Below, piece after piece: positions 1 through 8,675 of a stretch of 64,000 bases of DNA. The first letter of the stretch is position 1; every line of letters starts with the position of its first letter. The notes under the pieces were generated by a model that was not told the origin of the DNA, did not search any database, and worked only from the letters and a program-made list of their open reading frames with translations. The stretch covers positions 1-64,000 of the forward strand of contig NZ_SOHE01000083.1 in the NCBI RefSeq assembly GCF_004403305.1, given 5' to 3'. A program made the translations under genes and the position numbers. This stretch comes from Cryobacterium frigoriphilum. Lineage in GTDB: Bacteria; Actinomycetota; Actinomycetes; Actinomycetales; Microbacteriaceae.

Positions 1-2
1 CC

Positions 3-98
3 TGGGTCATCACCACCGCCCTCGTCGCCAAAAACTGCCTCGAAGACCCCGACGGCATCGGCTGCCACACCACAAACGACCCCACACCCCGCCAGTGA
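3..98 (+). CDS. C-terminal fragment of an unrecognised protein (cut by window edge)
   Basis: The first complete codon is at base 3 and the frame runs open to a TGA at 96-98, giving about 31 residues that end in DPTPRQ. Nearly every codon ends in G or C, as in the neighbouring genes, so this looks like real coding sequence rather than chance. Two cysteines are present. The rest of the gene lies outside the window, so no function can be named. It converges with era, leaving a gap of only 33 bp. Confidence 0.45.
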   Translation, partial: WVITTALVAKNCLEDPDGIGCHTTNDPTPRQ

Positions 99-131
99 GG
101 GGCGAGCAGGGCGGGGTGAGATCAGGCGGGA

Positions 132-1034
132 CTAGAAGCCGAGGCGGCCGAGCTGCTTCGGGTCGCGCTGCCATTCCTTGGCGACCTTGACCCGCAGCGA
201 CAGGAACACCCGCTTGCCGACGAGCGGTTCGATCTGCTTGCGGGCGCGCATGCCGACGTCTTTCAGCCGACTGCCCGACTTGCCGATGATGATGCCCTTC
301 TGGCTGTCACGTTCGACGAAGAGGTTGGCGTAGACCTCGACGAGTTCCTGATCGTCGCGCTCGATGATGTCGTCGATCGTGACGGCGATCGAGTGCGGCA
401 GCTCGTCGGTGACGCCCTCAAGGGCGGCTTCGCGGATGTACTCGGAGATGCGCGACTCGAGGGTCTCGTCGGTCACGGTGTCGGCCGGGTAGAGCGGCGC
501 GTTCGAGGTCGGCAGCAAGCGCAGCAGTTCGGTGCCGAGGGTGTCGAGCTGAATTCGGCTGGTCGCCGAAATCGGCACGATCGCCTCCCAGTCGCGCAGC
601 TGGGATACCGCGAGCAGCTGGTTGGCGACGTTGGTCTTCGAGGACGCATCAATCTTGGTGACGATCGCGACCTTCTTGGCCCGCGGAAAGGCATCCAGCT
701 GCTCGTTGATGAACTTGTCGCCCGGGCCGATGGGCTCGTTCGCGGGAATGCACAGGCCGATCACGTCGACCCCGGCGAGGGTGGCCGTGACGAGGCTGTT
801 CAGCCGTTCGCCGAGCAGGGTACGCGGCTTGTGGATGCCGGGGGTATCGACCAAGATCAGCTGGCCGTTCTTCTGGTGCACGATTCCGCGAATGGCCCGA
901 CGGGTGGTTTGCGGCTTCGAGGAGGTGATCGCAACCTTTTCCCCCACGAGCGCATTGGTCAGGGTGGACTTGCCCACGTTGGGGCGGCCCACGAACGACA
1001 CAAAGCCGGCTCGGTATTGGTCAGTTGCGTTCAT
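132..1034 (-). CDS. era: GTPase Era, 30S ribosome assembly
   Basis: A 300-residue Era. It binds the 3' end of 16S rRNA through its KH domain and checks late 30S assembly in a GTP-dependent way. The G domain shows GRPNVGKS at 16-23, the TT pair of G2 at 43-44, DTPG at 63-66 and TKID at 126-129. The KH loop GKSGSRLK lies near residue 250. The length matches the family. A longer frame reads upstream, but the ATG at 1034 is preferred because AAGGAG sits 9 bases before it. The start lies inside the end of the CorC-like gene (14-bp overlap), so translation is probably coupled. It is the last gene of the hrcA-era operon. Confidence 0.97.
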   Translation of the reverse strand: MNATDQYRAGFVSFVGRPNVGKSTLTNALVGEKVAITSSKPQTTRRAIRGIVHQKNGQLILVDTPGIHKPRTLLGERLNSLVTATLAGVDVIGLCIPANEPIGPGDKFINEQLDAFPRAKKVAIVTKIDASSKTNVANQLLAVSQLRDWEAIVPISATSRIQLDTLGTELLRLLPTSNAPLYPADTVTDETLESRISEYIREAALEGVTDELPHSIAVTIDDIIERDDQELVEVYANLFVERDSQKGIIIGKSGSRLKDVGMRARKQIEPLVGKRVFLSLRVKVAKEWQRDPKQLGRLGF

Positions 1035-2346
1035 CTGGTGTTGCTCCTTCATCATCCGACACTCCAAGGAATGCGGTCTGCGCATTGATCAGCGCGTCGT
1101 CTCGGTGCACCAGAACGGTGCTGATTCTCTTGCGGCGGCCCTCGGTGCGCTCAGCGATGAGGATCAGGCCGCTGGTCGCGGCCTCAGACCCGGCAACCGG
1201 AAGACGCCCGAGCACCTTGGCCAGCAGCCCGCCGACGGAGTCGACGTCGTCGTCATCGAGCTCCAGCTCGAAGAGCTCACCGAGCTCGTCGACCGGGAGT
1301 CGGGCACTGACCCGAAAGTGGCCATCGCCGAGGTCTTCGACCTCAACAGATTCGCGGTCGTACTCGTCGCTGATATCGCCGACGAGCTCCTCGATCAGGT
1401 CTTCGAGCGTCACGAGTCCGGCGATTCCGCCGTATTCGTCGACGACCATCGCGAGGTGATTGGACTCGAGCTGCATCTGCCGCAGGGTCTCGTCGGCCTT
1501 TTTCGACTCGGGCACAAAGACGGCGGGGCGGGCGAGCTCGGCCACGGTGAGGGTCTCGGCGTTCGCCGGCCGTTCGTAGATGAGGCGGGCAACATCGCGC
1601 AGGTAGAGGATGCCGGTGACGTCGTCTACCTCGTCGCCCTGCACCGGCACCCGGGAATACCCCTTGCTGAGGAAGAGTCCCATGGCCGCGCCGAGAAGGG
1701 CATCCGCTTCGATGGTCACCATGTCGGTGCGCGGAATCATGACCTCGCGCACAAAGGTCTGGTTGAACTCGAAGATCGAGTGGATGAGCTCGCGGTCGTC
1801 TTCTTCGATCACGTCGAGTTCGGTCGCCTCGTCGACCATGCTGAGAAGCTGATCTTCTGAGGTGAAGGTTGCCAGCCTGGTGCGGCCGGGAGTGACCCGG
1901 TTGCCGACGGCGACGAGGGCGTTGGCGACCGGGCCGAGCAGCACGCGCAGCACGTGCACGAGGAGCGCGTTGACCCGCAGCAGGTAGATCGGATGTGCCC
2001 GCCCGACGCTGCGTGGACTGGCGCCCACGAGCACGAAGGACACGGCCGTCATGATCAGGGCCGAGAGCAGCAGGGCGGCCCAGATCGCCTCGATGGTGGT
2101 CGCGAAGACCAGGGTCACGAGCACCGCCGCGGTGGTCTCGGCAACGATGCGCACAAAGTTGATCGCGTTGAGGTGCGCGCCGGTGTCGTCGGCGATGGCC
2201 TGCAGCGATCGTCGGGCTCGGGATTTCTCGGCGAGGTCGGCGATATCGGCGCGGGACTGCGCGGTGATCGCGGCGTCGACGGCGGCCATCAGCCCCGCGA
2301 ACCCCACCAACAGGATCGCGGCGGTGAGAAACCAGCCGACGATCAC
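1021..2346 (-). CDS. HlyC/CorC (CNNM) family membrane protein with CBS pair
   Basis: 441 residues. The N-terminal about 190 residues are hydrophobic and match a CNNM/DUF21 transmembrane domain. They are followed by a tandem CBS pair (about 200-325) and a C-terminal CorC_HlyC domain (about 340-425). Relatives are linked to magnesium or cobalt efflux and tolerance, and the exact substrate here is not known. The start is a GTG at 2346, with the ybeY stop 13 bp upstream. The position between ybeY and era is the usual actinobacterial and proteobacterial arrangement. Confidence 0.9.
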   Translation of the reverse strand: MIVGWFLTAAILLVGFAGLMAAVDAAITAQSRADIADLAEKSRARRSLQAIADDTGAHLNAINFVRIVAETTAAVLVTLVFATTIEAIWAALLLSALIMTAVSFVLVGASPRSVGRAHPIYLLRVNALLVHVLRVLLGPVANALVAVGNRVTPGRTRLATFTSEDQLLSMVDEATELDVIEEDDRELIHSIFEFNQTFVREVMIPRTDMVTIEADALLGAAMGLFLSKGYSRVPVQGDEVDDVTGILYLRDVARLIYERPANAETLTVAELARPAVFVPESKKADETLRQMQLESNHLAMVVDEYGGIAGLVTLEDLIEELVGDISDEYDRESVEVEDLGDGHFRVSARLPVDELGELFELELDDDDVDSVGGLLAKVLGRLPVAGSEAATSGLILIAERTEGRRKRISTVLVHRDDALINAQTAFLGVSDDEGATPDERN

Positions 2347-2359
2347 TTGTCTGCCGCGA

Positions 2360-2827
2360 TCATTTGTCTCGGCGTCGATCCTGCATGCTGAAGCCGATCA
2401 GGATGTCGCGCTGGATGCCGAACATTTCCTTTTCTTCGTCCGGTTCGGCGTGGTCGAAGCCGAGCAGGTGCAGGATGCCGTGGGTGGTCAGCAGCAGCAG
2501 CTCATCGAGCGTGCTGTGGCCGGCGGTCTCGGCCTGGCCCTGAGCGACCTGGGGGCACAGCACGATATCGCCCAGCAGCCCGGCTGGGGTCTCCTGGTCT
2601 TCGGTTCCGGGACGCAGCTCGTCCATCGGAAAGCTCAACACGTCGGTGGGGCCCGGCTCGTCCATCCACTGCACGTGCAGCTGTTCCATGGCGCCCTCGT
2701 CGACGAGAACGATGGCCAGTTCGGCGTCGGCGTGCACGTGCATGGTGTCGAGCGCGAAGGCAGCGAGGCGCTGGATGGCGGCTTCGTCGACCGGGATGGC
2801 CGACTCGTTGTTGATTTCGATGCTCAA
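2360..2827 (-). CDS. ybeY: Endoribonuclease YbeY (16S rRNA 3'-end maturation)
   Basis: 155 residues, the usual size. The zinc-binding signature H-x3-H-x5-H is intact as H116, H120 and H126 within [11 protein letters not shown]. YbeY is a single-strand RNase needed for 16S rRNA 3' processing and ribosome quality control. Its ATG overlaps the last bases of the PhoH-like gene (ATGA, 4 bp), so the two are translationally coupled. The ybeY-phoH pairing is conserved across bacteria. Confidence 0.96.
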   Translation of the reverse strand: MSIEINNESAIPVDEAAIQRLAAFALDTMHVHADAELAIVLVDEGAMEQLHVQWMDEPGPTDVLSFPMDELRPGTEDQETPAGLLGDIVLCPQVAQGQAETAGHSTLDELLLLTTHGILHLLGFDHAEPDEEKEMFGIQRDILIGFSMQDRRRDK

Positions 2828-3969
2828 CTGGAACTCCGTTTCGGAAGGCGAACGCGTGAACTCGGGGCGCGCTGGGCGGCCCGGTTGGCGAATTCTCGCG
2901 CCTCGAGCCCTTCCTGGTGCAGTGCCTGCTTCTTGGCGTCGTACTCGGTATAGGCGTCGACGATGCGGCCGACGAGGGAATGGCGAACGACGTCGTCGCT
3001 CGTGAGGTGGGAAAAGTGGATGTCGCCGACGGAGTCGAGCACACGGCCGACGAGTTTGAGACCGCTCGTGCCGACCGGCAGGTCGATCTGGGTGATGTCA
3101 CCCGTGACGACCATCTTGGAGCCGAAGCCGAGCCGGGTCAGAAACATCTTCATCTGCTCGGGCGTGGTGTTCTGGGCCTCATCAAGCACGACGAAAGACG
3201 AGTTCAGGGTGCGACCGCGCATGTATGCGAGCGGAGCGACCTCGATGGTTCCGGCGGCGAGCAGTTTGGGAAGCAGTTCCGGCTCGAGCATCTCGCCGAG
3301 AGCGTCATACAGCGGGCGCAGGTAGGGGTCGATCTTGTCCGTGAGACTGCCGGGCAGAAAGCCGAGCCGTTCGCCGGCCTCGACGGCCGGACGGGTCAGA
3401 ATGATGCGGTCGACCTCTTTGCTCTGCAGCGCGCGCACCGCCTTGGCCATGGCGATGTACGTCTTGCCGGTTCCGGCCGGGCCGATACCGAAGACGACCG
3501 TATTGGCATCGATGGCATCGGAATACTGCTTCTGCCCGAGGGTTTTCGGGCGGATGCTCTTGCCCCGGGTGGTCAGGATCGCCGGCCCCAGCAGGTCAGA
3601 CGGGCTCACCGAGCTGTCGGCGTGCAGCATGCGGGCGGAGGTCGTGATGACCTCCTCGTCGAGGGTGTGGCCCTCGCTCACGGTGTGCTGCAGCTCCTCG
3701 ATCAGGCGGTGTACGGCGTCGCGCTCGACGGTCTTGCCCGTGAGGGTGATCTCGTTGCCGCGCACGTGCACACTCACCGAGGGGTACTGTTTCTCGATCG
3801 TGCGCAGAAACCGGTCGGCCGGCCCGAGCAGGTTGACCATGGACCCGTCGATCAGAATGCGCAGCTGGTCGTCGGGCTGGGCGCGCTGCGTCGGGTCGGT
3901 CGGGTCGGGGCTGTTCAGGTCGGGGCTGTTCGAATCGGGGCTGTTCGTATCGGGGCTAGAGGGCGCCAA
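2824..3969 (-). CDS. PhoH-like ATPase
   Basis: 381 residues with Walker A GPAGTGKT at 163-170 and Walker B VLDEAQN at 261-267. A small RNA-binding-like region containing the VHVRGNE motif (about 67-73) precedes the ATPase core, as in other PhoH proteins next to ybeY. The likely role is RNA metabolism alongside YbeY, and the family's biochemistry is poorly settled. The listed start is a TTG at 3969. The first about 24 residues are a SPDxN repeat that the core does not need, so a shorter protein is possible. It overlaps the HIT gene by 14 bp. Confidence 0.92.
   Translation of the reverse strand: MAPSSPDTNSPDSNSPDLNSPDPTDPTQRAQPDDQLRILIDGSMVNLLGPADRFLRTIEKQYPSVSVHVRGNEITLTGKTVERDAVHRLIEELQHTVSEGHTLDEEVITTSARMLHADSSVSPSDLLGPAILTTRGKSIRPKTLGQKQYSDAIDANTVVFGIGPAGTGKTYIAMAKAVRALQSKEVDRIILTRPAVEAGERLGFLPGSLTDKIDPYLRPLYDALGEMLEPELLPKLLAAGTIEVAPLAYMRGRTLNSSFVVLDEAQNTTPEQMKMFLTRLGFGSKMVVTGDITQIDLPVGTSGLKLVGRVLDSVGDIHFSHLTSDDVVRHSLVGRIVDAYTEYDAKKQALHQEGLEAREFANRAAQRAPSSRVRLPKRSSS
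3905..3959. repeat. 15-bp tandem repeat coding the PhoH N-terminus
   Basis: Three 15-bp units (TCGGGGCTGTTC plus three variable bases) and a partial fourth. On the minus strand they encode S-P-D-x-N repeats at the extreme N-terminus of the PhoH-like protein. The period is a multiple of three, so copy-number changes keep the frame. Confidence 0.9.
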
Positions 3970-4333
3970 GCGAGTCCTCCCCGAGCGTGTCGCTCGCGGC
4001 CGACGATCCCATCACGTGGGCGTGCACGTGAAAGACGGTCTGGCCGGCGGCCTCACCGGTGTTGAACACGAGCCGGAACTGACCGCCGGTGCGTTCAGAC
4101 GCGATCTGCCGCGCCAGTTCGACGAGGTCGGCGAGCAGGGCGGGGTCGCCCGCGGCGAGTTCGACGACATTGCGGTACTGCGGGTCTTTCGTGGTGATCA
4201 CGACGTGCACGGGTGCCTTGGGTGCGATGTCTTCGAAGGCGATCAGCCGGTCGGTCTCGGCCACGATCGTGGCCGGGATCTGCCGGTCGATGATGCGGCT
4301 GAAGATGGACGGTTCGGCACCGGAAGAAGACAT
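3956..4333 (-). CDS. HIT family (histidine triad) nucleotide hydrolase
   Basis: 125 residues, a typical HINT/HIT size. The histidine triad HVHAHV is at 102-107 and the conserved FEDIAPKAPVH segment at 33-43. Such proteins hydrolyse nucleoside phosphoramidates or adenylyl-AMP-lysine adducts, but the physiological substrate cannot be read from sequence. It sits between rsmE (83 bp upstream) and the PhoH-like gene (overlapping), as in related actinobacteria. Confidence 0.94.
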   Translation of the reverse strand: MSSSGAEPSIFSRIIDRQIPATIVAETDRLIAFEDIAPKAPVHVVITTKDPQYRNVVELAAGDPALLADLVELARQIASERTGGQFRLVFNTGEAAGQTVFHVHAHVMGSSAASDTLGEDSLGAL

Positions 4334-4388
4334 ACCTCTATCTTAAGCGGCCGACACCGCATGCGGGGCCAGCGGCGCGGCCACAGCC

Positions 4389-4424
4389 CGCGCTGCCGCC
4401 CGCGCTACCACCCGCGCTACCACC
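4389..4424. repeat. 12-bp x 3 tandem duplication spanning the rsmE stop codon
   Basis: Three contiguous 12-mers: CGCGCTGCCGCC at 4389, then CGCGCTACCACC at 4401 and again at 4413. The rsmE stop codon (4417-4419) lies inside the gene-proximal copy, and the next copy repeats the same bases. The 83-bp gap to the HIT gene holds little else. Confidence 0.85.
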
Positions 4425-5226
4425 GGTGCAGCGCCGCGTTGAGCACCGCGAGGGCGGCCGGGCCGGCCGTCGAGGTGCGCAGCACGGTGTCGCCCAGGCG
4501 AACGGATGTCGCACCGGCGCCCTGCAGAACGCTGATCTCCGCCGGGGACAGGCCACCCTCGGGGCCGACGACGAGCACGATGTCACGCGCATCAGCGGCA
4601 TCAGCGGCATCAGCGGCATCAGCGGCATCAGCATCAGCGGCGGCGAAACGAACCGCCACCTCGGTCAGCCGCAGCGTCGCTGTCGGCTCGAGCAGCAGCA
4701 TCCGCGTCTCGCTCGCAAGTACGGCGAGCTGCTTCGTGCTGGACAGCTCGGCGACCGAGGGCAGCCACGCGCGAATCGACTGCTTGCTCGCCTCGCGCAC
4801 GATGCTGGTCCAGCGTTCGCGGCCCTTGGCGACCTTGGCGCCCTCCCAGCGGGAGACCGAACGCCCGGCGAGCCACGGCACGATGCCGTCAATGCCGAGC
4901 TCGGTAGCCGCCTGAACCGCCATCTCGTCGCGGTCGCCCTTGGCGAGGGCCTGCACGAGACGGATGCGCGGACTCGCCGCCGGGGTCACGGTCGCCGTCT
5001 CCACGCGCAGGGTCAACGACGCACCCCCCGGGGACTGGCCGCCCTGCGTGCTCTCGACGGTCCCGTTCAGTACCAGACCGGAACCGTTGCCGAGCAGCAG
5101 CGGCTCCCCCGGGTGCACCCGGCTGACCGTGACGGCGTGCCGGGCCTCAGGCCCGCCGAGCGTGACGAGCGCACCCGGCAGGCAGCCCTCGGGCGTGAGG
5201 TCGCCATCGAGATAGAAGTGAGCCAT
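4417..5226 (-). CDS. rsmE: 16S rRNA (uracil-1498-N3)-methyltransferase RsmE
   Basis: 269 residues. An N-terminal PUA-like part is followed by a SPOUT methyltransferase domain that forms a trefoil knot. The SAM-binding knot shows GPEGG at 221-225 and RLGDTVLRTSTAGPAAL at 243-259. It methylates U1498 in the decoding region of 16S rRNA using SAM. An Ala/Asp repeat (about 196-213), coded by a 9-bp tandem repeat, sits just before the knot strand and is not a family feature. The gene follows dnaJ by 14 bp, the standard dnaJ-rsmE pair. Confidence 0.95.
   Translation of the reverse strand: MAHFYLDGDLTPEGCLPGALVTLGGPEARHAVTVSRVHPGEPLLLGNGSGLVLNGTVESTQGGQSPGGASLTLRVETATVTPAASPRIRLVQALAKGDRDEMAVQAATELGIDGIVPWLAGRSVSRWEGAKVAKGRERWTSIVREASKQSIRAWLPSVAELSSTKQLAVLASETRMLLLEPTATLRLTEVAVRFAAADADAADAADAADAADARDIVLVVGPEGGLSPAEISVLQGAGATSVRLGDTVLRTSTAGPAALAVLNAALHRW
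4591..4641. repeat. 9-bp tandem repeat inside rsmE
   Basis: ATCAGCGGC occurs four times in a row from 4591 and ends with shortened copies. It encodes an A-D-A type repeat at about residues 196-213 of RsmE, just before the SAM-binding GPEGG strand. The 9-bp period preserves the frame, so this is a candidate length-variable site. Confidence 0.9.
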
Positions 5227-5240
5227 CTGGTCGCGAAACC

Positions 5241-6350
5241 CTAGCCGCGGAACCGGTCGCGGATCTTCGCAAACAGGCCCTGCTGAAACTGGCTGAGCGA
5301 CGGGGCCGGCGCCGCGTGGCGGGCGGCGAACTGTTCGATGAGGTCGCGTTCCTTGTGGTCGAGGCGGGTTGGGGTGAGCACCTGCACCCCCACGCGCAGG
5401 TCGCCGCGCCCGGCGCCGCGCAGACGCGTCACACCGCGCTCCTTGATCGTGAGCACCTCGGAGCTTTGCACTCCGGCCTTGATCTCGACCTCGATGTCGC
5501 CGTCGAGGGCGGCGACCGTGACGGTCGTTCCGAGAATGGCGGAGGTCATCGGCACCTCGAGGGTGCAGAGCAGATCGTCACCGTCGCGGCTGAAGACGTC
5601 GTGGTGGCGCACCTTCATCTCGAGGTACAGGTCACCGTTGGGTCCGCCGGCCGGGCCGACCTCACCGCTGCCGGGCATCTGCAGGCGCAGGCCGGTGTCG
5701 ACGCCGGCCGGAATGTCGACCGGCACGGTGCGGCGCGCGCGAACACGGCCCTGACCCTGGCAGGTCATGCAGGGCGTGGCGATGATGGTGCCGTAGCCGC
5801 GGCAGGAGCCGCAGGGGCTCGACGTCATGACGTTGCCGAGCAGCGAGCGCACCGCGCGCTGGATGCTGCCGGTGCCGTGGCAGATGTCACAGGTGATCGG
5901 CGAGGTGCCCGGACGGCAGCAGGTGCCGGAGCAGGTCTCACACATGATCGCGGTGTCGACCTCGAGATCGCGGTGGGTGCCGAAGATGATCTCGTCGAGG
6001 TCGAGTTCGACCCGAATCAGGGCGTCCTGGCCGCGTTCGCGGCGTGACCTGGGCCCACGGGTGCTGCCGCCGCCACCGCCGAAGAAGGTCTCGAAGATGT
6101 CGCCGAAGTTACCGAAGTTGCCGGCACCACCGCCGTCGAAGCCGGCCTGCGGGCCGAGGTCGTACTTCTGGCGCTGCTTGGCGTCACTCAGCACGTCGTA
6201 GGCGTGCGTGACGAGCTTGAATTTCTCCGAGGCATCCGCCCCGGGATTCACGTCGGGGTGCAGCTGACGTGCCAGGCGTCGATACGCCTTCTTGATCTCG
6301 TCGGTGGTGGCTTCCCGGCTCACGCCGAGGACTTCGTAATGGTCAGCCAA
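5241..6350 (-). CDS. dnaJ: Molecular chaperone DnaJ
   Basis: 369 residues. The J domain carries HPD at 31-33, followed by a Gly/Phe-rich linker (about 70-100), a zinc region with four cysteine motifs (about 137-201) and a C-terminal substrate-binding part. The first cysteine motif reads CETCSGTC, the variant seen in actinobacterial second DnaJ proteins paired with hrcA. It stimulates DnaK ATPase and delivers substrates. It is probably co-transcribed with hrcA (38 bp upstream) and so falls under CIRCE/HrcA heat-shock control. Confidence 0.96.
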   Translation of the reverse strand: MADHYEVLGVSREATTDEIKKAYRRLARQLHPDVNPGADASEKFKLVTHAYDVLSDAKQRQKYDLGPQAGFDGGGAGNFGNFGDIFETFFGGGGGSTRGPRSRRERGQDALIRVELDLDEIIFGTHRDLEVDTAIMCETCSGTCCRPGTSPITCDICHGTGSIQRAVRSLLGNVMTSSPCGSCRGYGTIIATPCMTCQGQGRVRARRTVPVDIPAGVDTGLRLQMPGSGEVGPAGGPNGDLYLEMKVRHHDVFSRDGDDLLCTLEVPMTSAILGTTVTVAALDGDIEVEIKAGVQSSEVLTIKERGVTRLRGAGRGDLRVGVQVLTPTRLDHKERDLIEQFAARHAAPAPSLSQFQQGLFAKIRDRFRG

Positions 6351-6388
6351 AAGTGGCTCTCCTTGGGTCGTTAATCAATTCTGCTTGG

Positions 6389-7462
6389 TCAGTTCTCGCC
6401 CAGTAGGCGGGACAGGTAGCGGGCCACGGCGCGAACCGCGGCCATGTTGTTGGAATAGTCCATGCGGGTGGGGCCAAGCACGCCGAGGCGGGCCAGGTTG
6501 CCGTGGGAGGTGTAGCCGCTGGAGAGAACGGATGTCTCGCCCAGCCCAAACGGGGCGTTCTCGCGCCCGATGCTCACCGACACACCGCGACCGCCCGAGA
6601 CACCCCGCTGGTCGGTGGCCATCTCGCCGAACAGGCGCAGCAGCACCACCTGCTCTTCGATGGCCTCGAGCACGGGGTAGACGCTGCCCTGAAAATCTTC
6701 CTCGGTGCGCACGAGGTTCGCGGCGCCCGCCATCACGAGCTTGTCCTGACGGTTGGCGCCCACCTGCTCGCCGAGGGTCGTGGTGATCAGGCCCACGGCA
6801 TCCGTCAGTTCGGGAGCACCAATCCATACGAGGGCGGCCAGCGCCAGGGCGGCTTCCTGCATGCTCAGGCCCACCGCGGTGGTATTGAATCGGGCGCGCA
6901 GCTCACCGAGCGTGACCTCGTCGATGCGGCCGGGAAGGTCGACCACACGCTGTTCGACGCCGCCCGAGTCGGTGATCAGCACCGAGAGGATGCGGGTCTG
7001 CACCGGACCCGTCATTTCGGTGCTGCCGTCGCTGGTGCCGAGGAGCACGAACTCGATGTGGCGCACCTTGGCCCGCGACAGGGACGGATACTGCACGAGA
7101 GCCACCTGATGGGTCAGCTGCGAGAGCAGGCGCACGCTGCGGGCGAGCACATCATCGAGGTCGCCCGAGTGACCGAGGAACGTTTCAATGGCCTGGCGCT
7201 GGGCCGGCGTGAGCGGGCGCAGGTCGGCGAGGTGGTCGACGAAGACGCGATAGCCCTTGTCGGTCGGAATGCGGCCCGACGACGTGTGGGGTGCCGCGAT
7301 CAGCTCTTCTTCTTCGAGCAGGGCCATGTCGTTACGGATGGTCGCCGCCGAGACCCCGAAGGCGTGGCGGTCAACGATGGACTTCGAACCGACGGGTTCA
7401 CGCGAGGCTACGTAGTCCTGCACGATGACGCGCAGAACGTCGAGTCCACGATCGGATACCAC
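6389..7462 (-). CDS. hrcA: Heat-inducible transcription repressor HrcA
   Basis: 357 residues. A winged-helix DNA-binding N-terminus (about 1-75, with SAATIRNDMALLEEEELI as recognition region) is followed by the GAF-like dimerisation part. HrcA binds CIRCE and represses chaperone genes when GroEL is free. The GTG start at 7462 is preceded by GAGGAGG about 8 bases upstream. A CIRCE element lies 52 bp upstream, which supports autoregulation of the hrcA-dnaJ operon. Confidence 0.96.
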   Translation of the reverse strand: MVSDRGLDVLRVIVQDYVASREPVGSKSIVDRHAFGVSAATIRNDMALLEEEELIAAPHTSSGRIPTDKGYRVFVDHLADLRPLTPAQRQAIETFLGHSGDLDDVLARSVRLLSQLTHQVALVQYPSLSRAKVRHIEFVLLGTSDGSTEMTGPVQTRILSVLITDSGGVEQRVVDLPGRIDEVTLGELRARFNTTAVGLSMQEAALALAALVWIGAPELTDAVGLITTTLGEQVGANRQDKLVMAGAANLVRTEEDFQGSVYPVLEAIEEQVVLLRLFGEMATDQRGVSGGRGVSVSIGRENAPFGLGETSVLSSGYTSHGNLARLGVLGPTRMDYSNNMAAVRAVARYLSRLLGEN

Positions 7463-7484
7463 GACAATCGCCTCCTCGGGCTCG

Positions 7485-7502
7485 GCTGCTGCTGCTGCTG
7501 CT
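7485..7502. repeat. (GCT)6 trinucleotide run in the hrcA leader
   Basis: Six perfect GCT units (AGC on the hrcA strand) lie between the CIRCE element and the hrcA ribosome-binding site. The run is in the untranslated leader, so length changes would alter leader length and not protein. Confidence 0.85.
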
Positions 7503-7513
7503 GCCTACGTTTA

Positions 7514-7540
7514 CTGGCACTCGCATTGAATGAGTGCCAA
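7514..7540 (-). promoter_or_regulatory. CIRCE operator (HrcA-binding inverted repeat)
   Basis: CTGGCACTC, a 9-base spacer, then GAGTGCCAA. The arms differ from a perfect inverted repeat at one base and fit the CIRCE consensus TTAGCACTC-N9-GAGTGCTAA. A candidate -10 element TATGAT for the hrcA promoter lies directly upstream on the minus strand (7540-7545), so bound HrcA would cover the transcription start. Confidence 0.93.
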
Positions 7541-7641
7541 TCATATCGCGGCCGGCTGGGTGCTACCCATTGCCCGCCGGCAAGACGGCGCGTAGCTTTA
7601 GCGGTGTAAGCGCTTGTCCACCATTCGTTGGAAGGACCCTG

Positions 7642-8079
7642 ATGAGCGATCCGAATGCTCAAACCCCGAACGACCCGAATCTGTCCGGTCGGCCGCCCCA
7701 GCCGCCGTATCAGTCGCAGTACCCAGCCACCCCCGCTGGGGCCGCAGCCGGGCTGACCCCGGCCAAAGACATCGAGTGGGGGTCTTACGCCCATCTCGGC
7801 GGCCTGCTCGGATTCGTGCCGGCCCTGATCATCTGGATTGTCTTCAAGGACCGCGGCCGGTTCACCGACGCCGAGGGCAAGGAAGCGCTGAACTTTCAGA
7901 TCACGGTTCTCATCGGCTACGTCGCCTCGACGGTGCTGACCGTCGTCACCTTCGGGCTGCTGAGCTGGCTGTTCACGGTCATCTGGATCGTCAGCGCGAT
8001 CTTTTCGATCATGGGATTTCTCGCCGCCAAGGAGGGACGCAACTATCGGTACCCGTTCGCGCTGCGCCTGATCAAGTAG
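7642..8079 (+). CDS. DUF4870 domain membrane protein (first of two)
   Basis: 145 residues from the ATG at 7642, which follows GGAAGGA. A longer in-frame reading from 7534 is unlikely because it would cover the hrcA promoter region. An N-terminal Pro/Gln-rich stretch (about 1-40) is followed by a DUF4870/Tic20-like region with hydrophobic segments near 48-67, 85-105 and 110-130. The motif EGKEALNFQ is typical. The function is unknown. A paralog follows 127 bp downstream. The stop codon lies in a 21-bp tandem duplication. Confidence 0.85.
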   Translation: MSDPNAQTPNDPNLSGRPPQPPYQSQYPATPAGAAAGLTPAKDIEWGSYAHLGGLLGFVPALIIWIVFKDRGRFTDAEGKEALNFQITVLIGYVASTVLTVVTFGLLSWLFTVIWIVSAIFSIMGFLAAKEGRNYRYPFALRLIK

Positions 8080-8100
8080 CCCCTGCGCTTGATCACGTAG
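8062..8100. repeat. 21-bp period duplication of a gene end including its stop codon
   Basis: The last 18 bp of the first DUF4870 gene (CTGCGCCTGATCAAGTAG) are repeated after a CCC spacer as CTGCGCTTGATCACGTAG. Sixteen of 18 positions are identical, and the second copy also ends in an in-frame TAG. Confidence 0.85.
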
Positions 8101-8206
8101 TCAGGCAGCACGGAGCCGCGACGCGACGGGGTGGCCGCACACACGCAACGGCTATTCTGGGGTCGCCTGCCAAACCCGTGGGTTCAACCTCAAGGAGAAG
8201 ACCCCC

Positions 8207-8617
8207 ATGTCTACGACACCCCCGCCGAACGGCCCCCCTACTCCGCCGATGCCCCCGCAGCCCCCGATGTACGGCGCGGCACCGGTCACCCCGATGAATC
8301 CGTCCGACGAGAAGATGTGGGCGACCCTCATTCACGTCGGCGGGGTTCTCGGCTATTTCCTGCCGTCCCTCATCGGATACATCATTTTGAAGGACCGCGG
8401 CCCCTTCATCCGATCCCACGCGATGACGGCGCTGAACTTTCAGCTCACCATCCTGATCGTGACCGTCGTCGGTCTCGCCCTGACCGCGATCTTCATCGGG
8501 TTCATCGTGCTGTTCGCGGCGTGGATACTCAATATCGTCTTCAGCATCATGGCCGCCCTGGCCGCCAACCGCGGCCAGTTCTACACGTACCCGCTCACCA
8601 TCAAGTTTCTGAGTTGA
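8207..8617 (+). CDS. DUF4870 domain membrane protein (second of two)
   Basis: 136 residues, starting at an ATG preceded by CAAGGAG. It has the same plan as its upstream neighbour: a Pro-rich N-terminus (about 1-30) and then a hydrophobic DUF4870 region with HAMTALNFQLTILIV in the position of EGKEALNFQITVLIG. The two genes are clearly paralogs from tandem duplication followed by divergence. The function is unknown. It converges with hemW, and its stop codon starts a 17-bp repeat array. Confidence 0.85.
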   Translation: MSTTPPPNGPPTPPMPPQPPMYGAAPVTPMNPSDEKMWATLIHVGGVLGYFLPSLIGYIILKDRGPFIRSHAMTALNFQLTILIVTVVGLALTAIFIGFIVLFAAWILNIVFSIMAALAANRGQFYTYPLTIKFLS

Positions 8618-8671
8618 TTCAGTTTCTGGGCTGATTCAGTTTCTGAGCCGACTAAGTTTCTGAGCTGAGCG
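8604..8671. repeat. 17-bp x 4 tandem array over the end of the second DUF4870 gene
   Basis: Four 17-bp units of the form AGTTTCTGRGYTGATTC begin at 8604, 8621, 8638 and 8655. The DUF4870 stop (8615-8617) is in the first unit, and later units repeat the same end. The array fills the 58-bp convergent gap to hemW. Confidence 0.88.
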
Positions 8672-8675
8672 TGAG

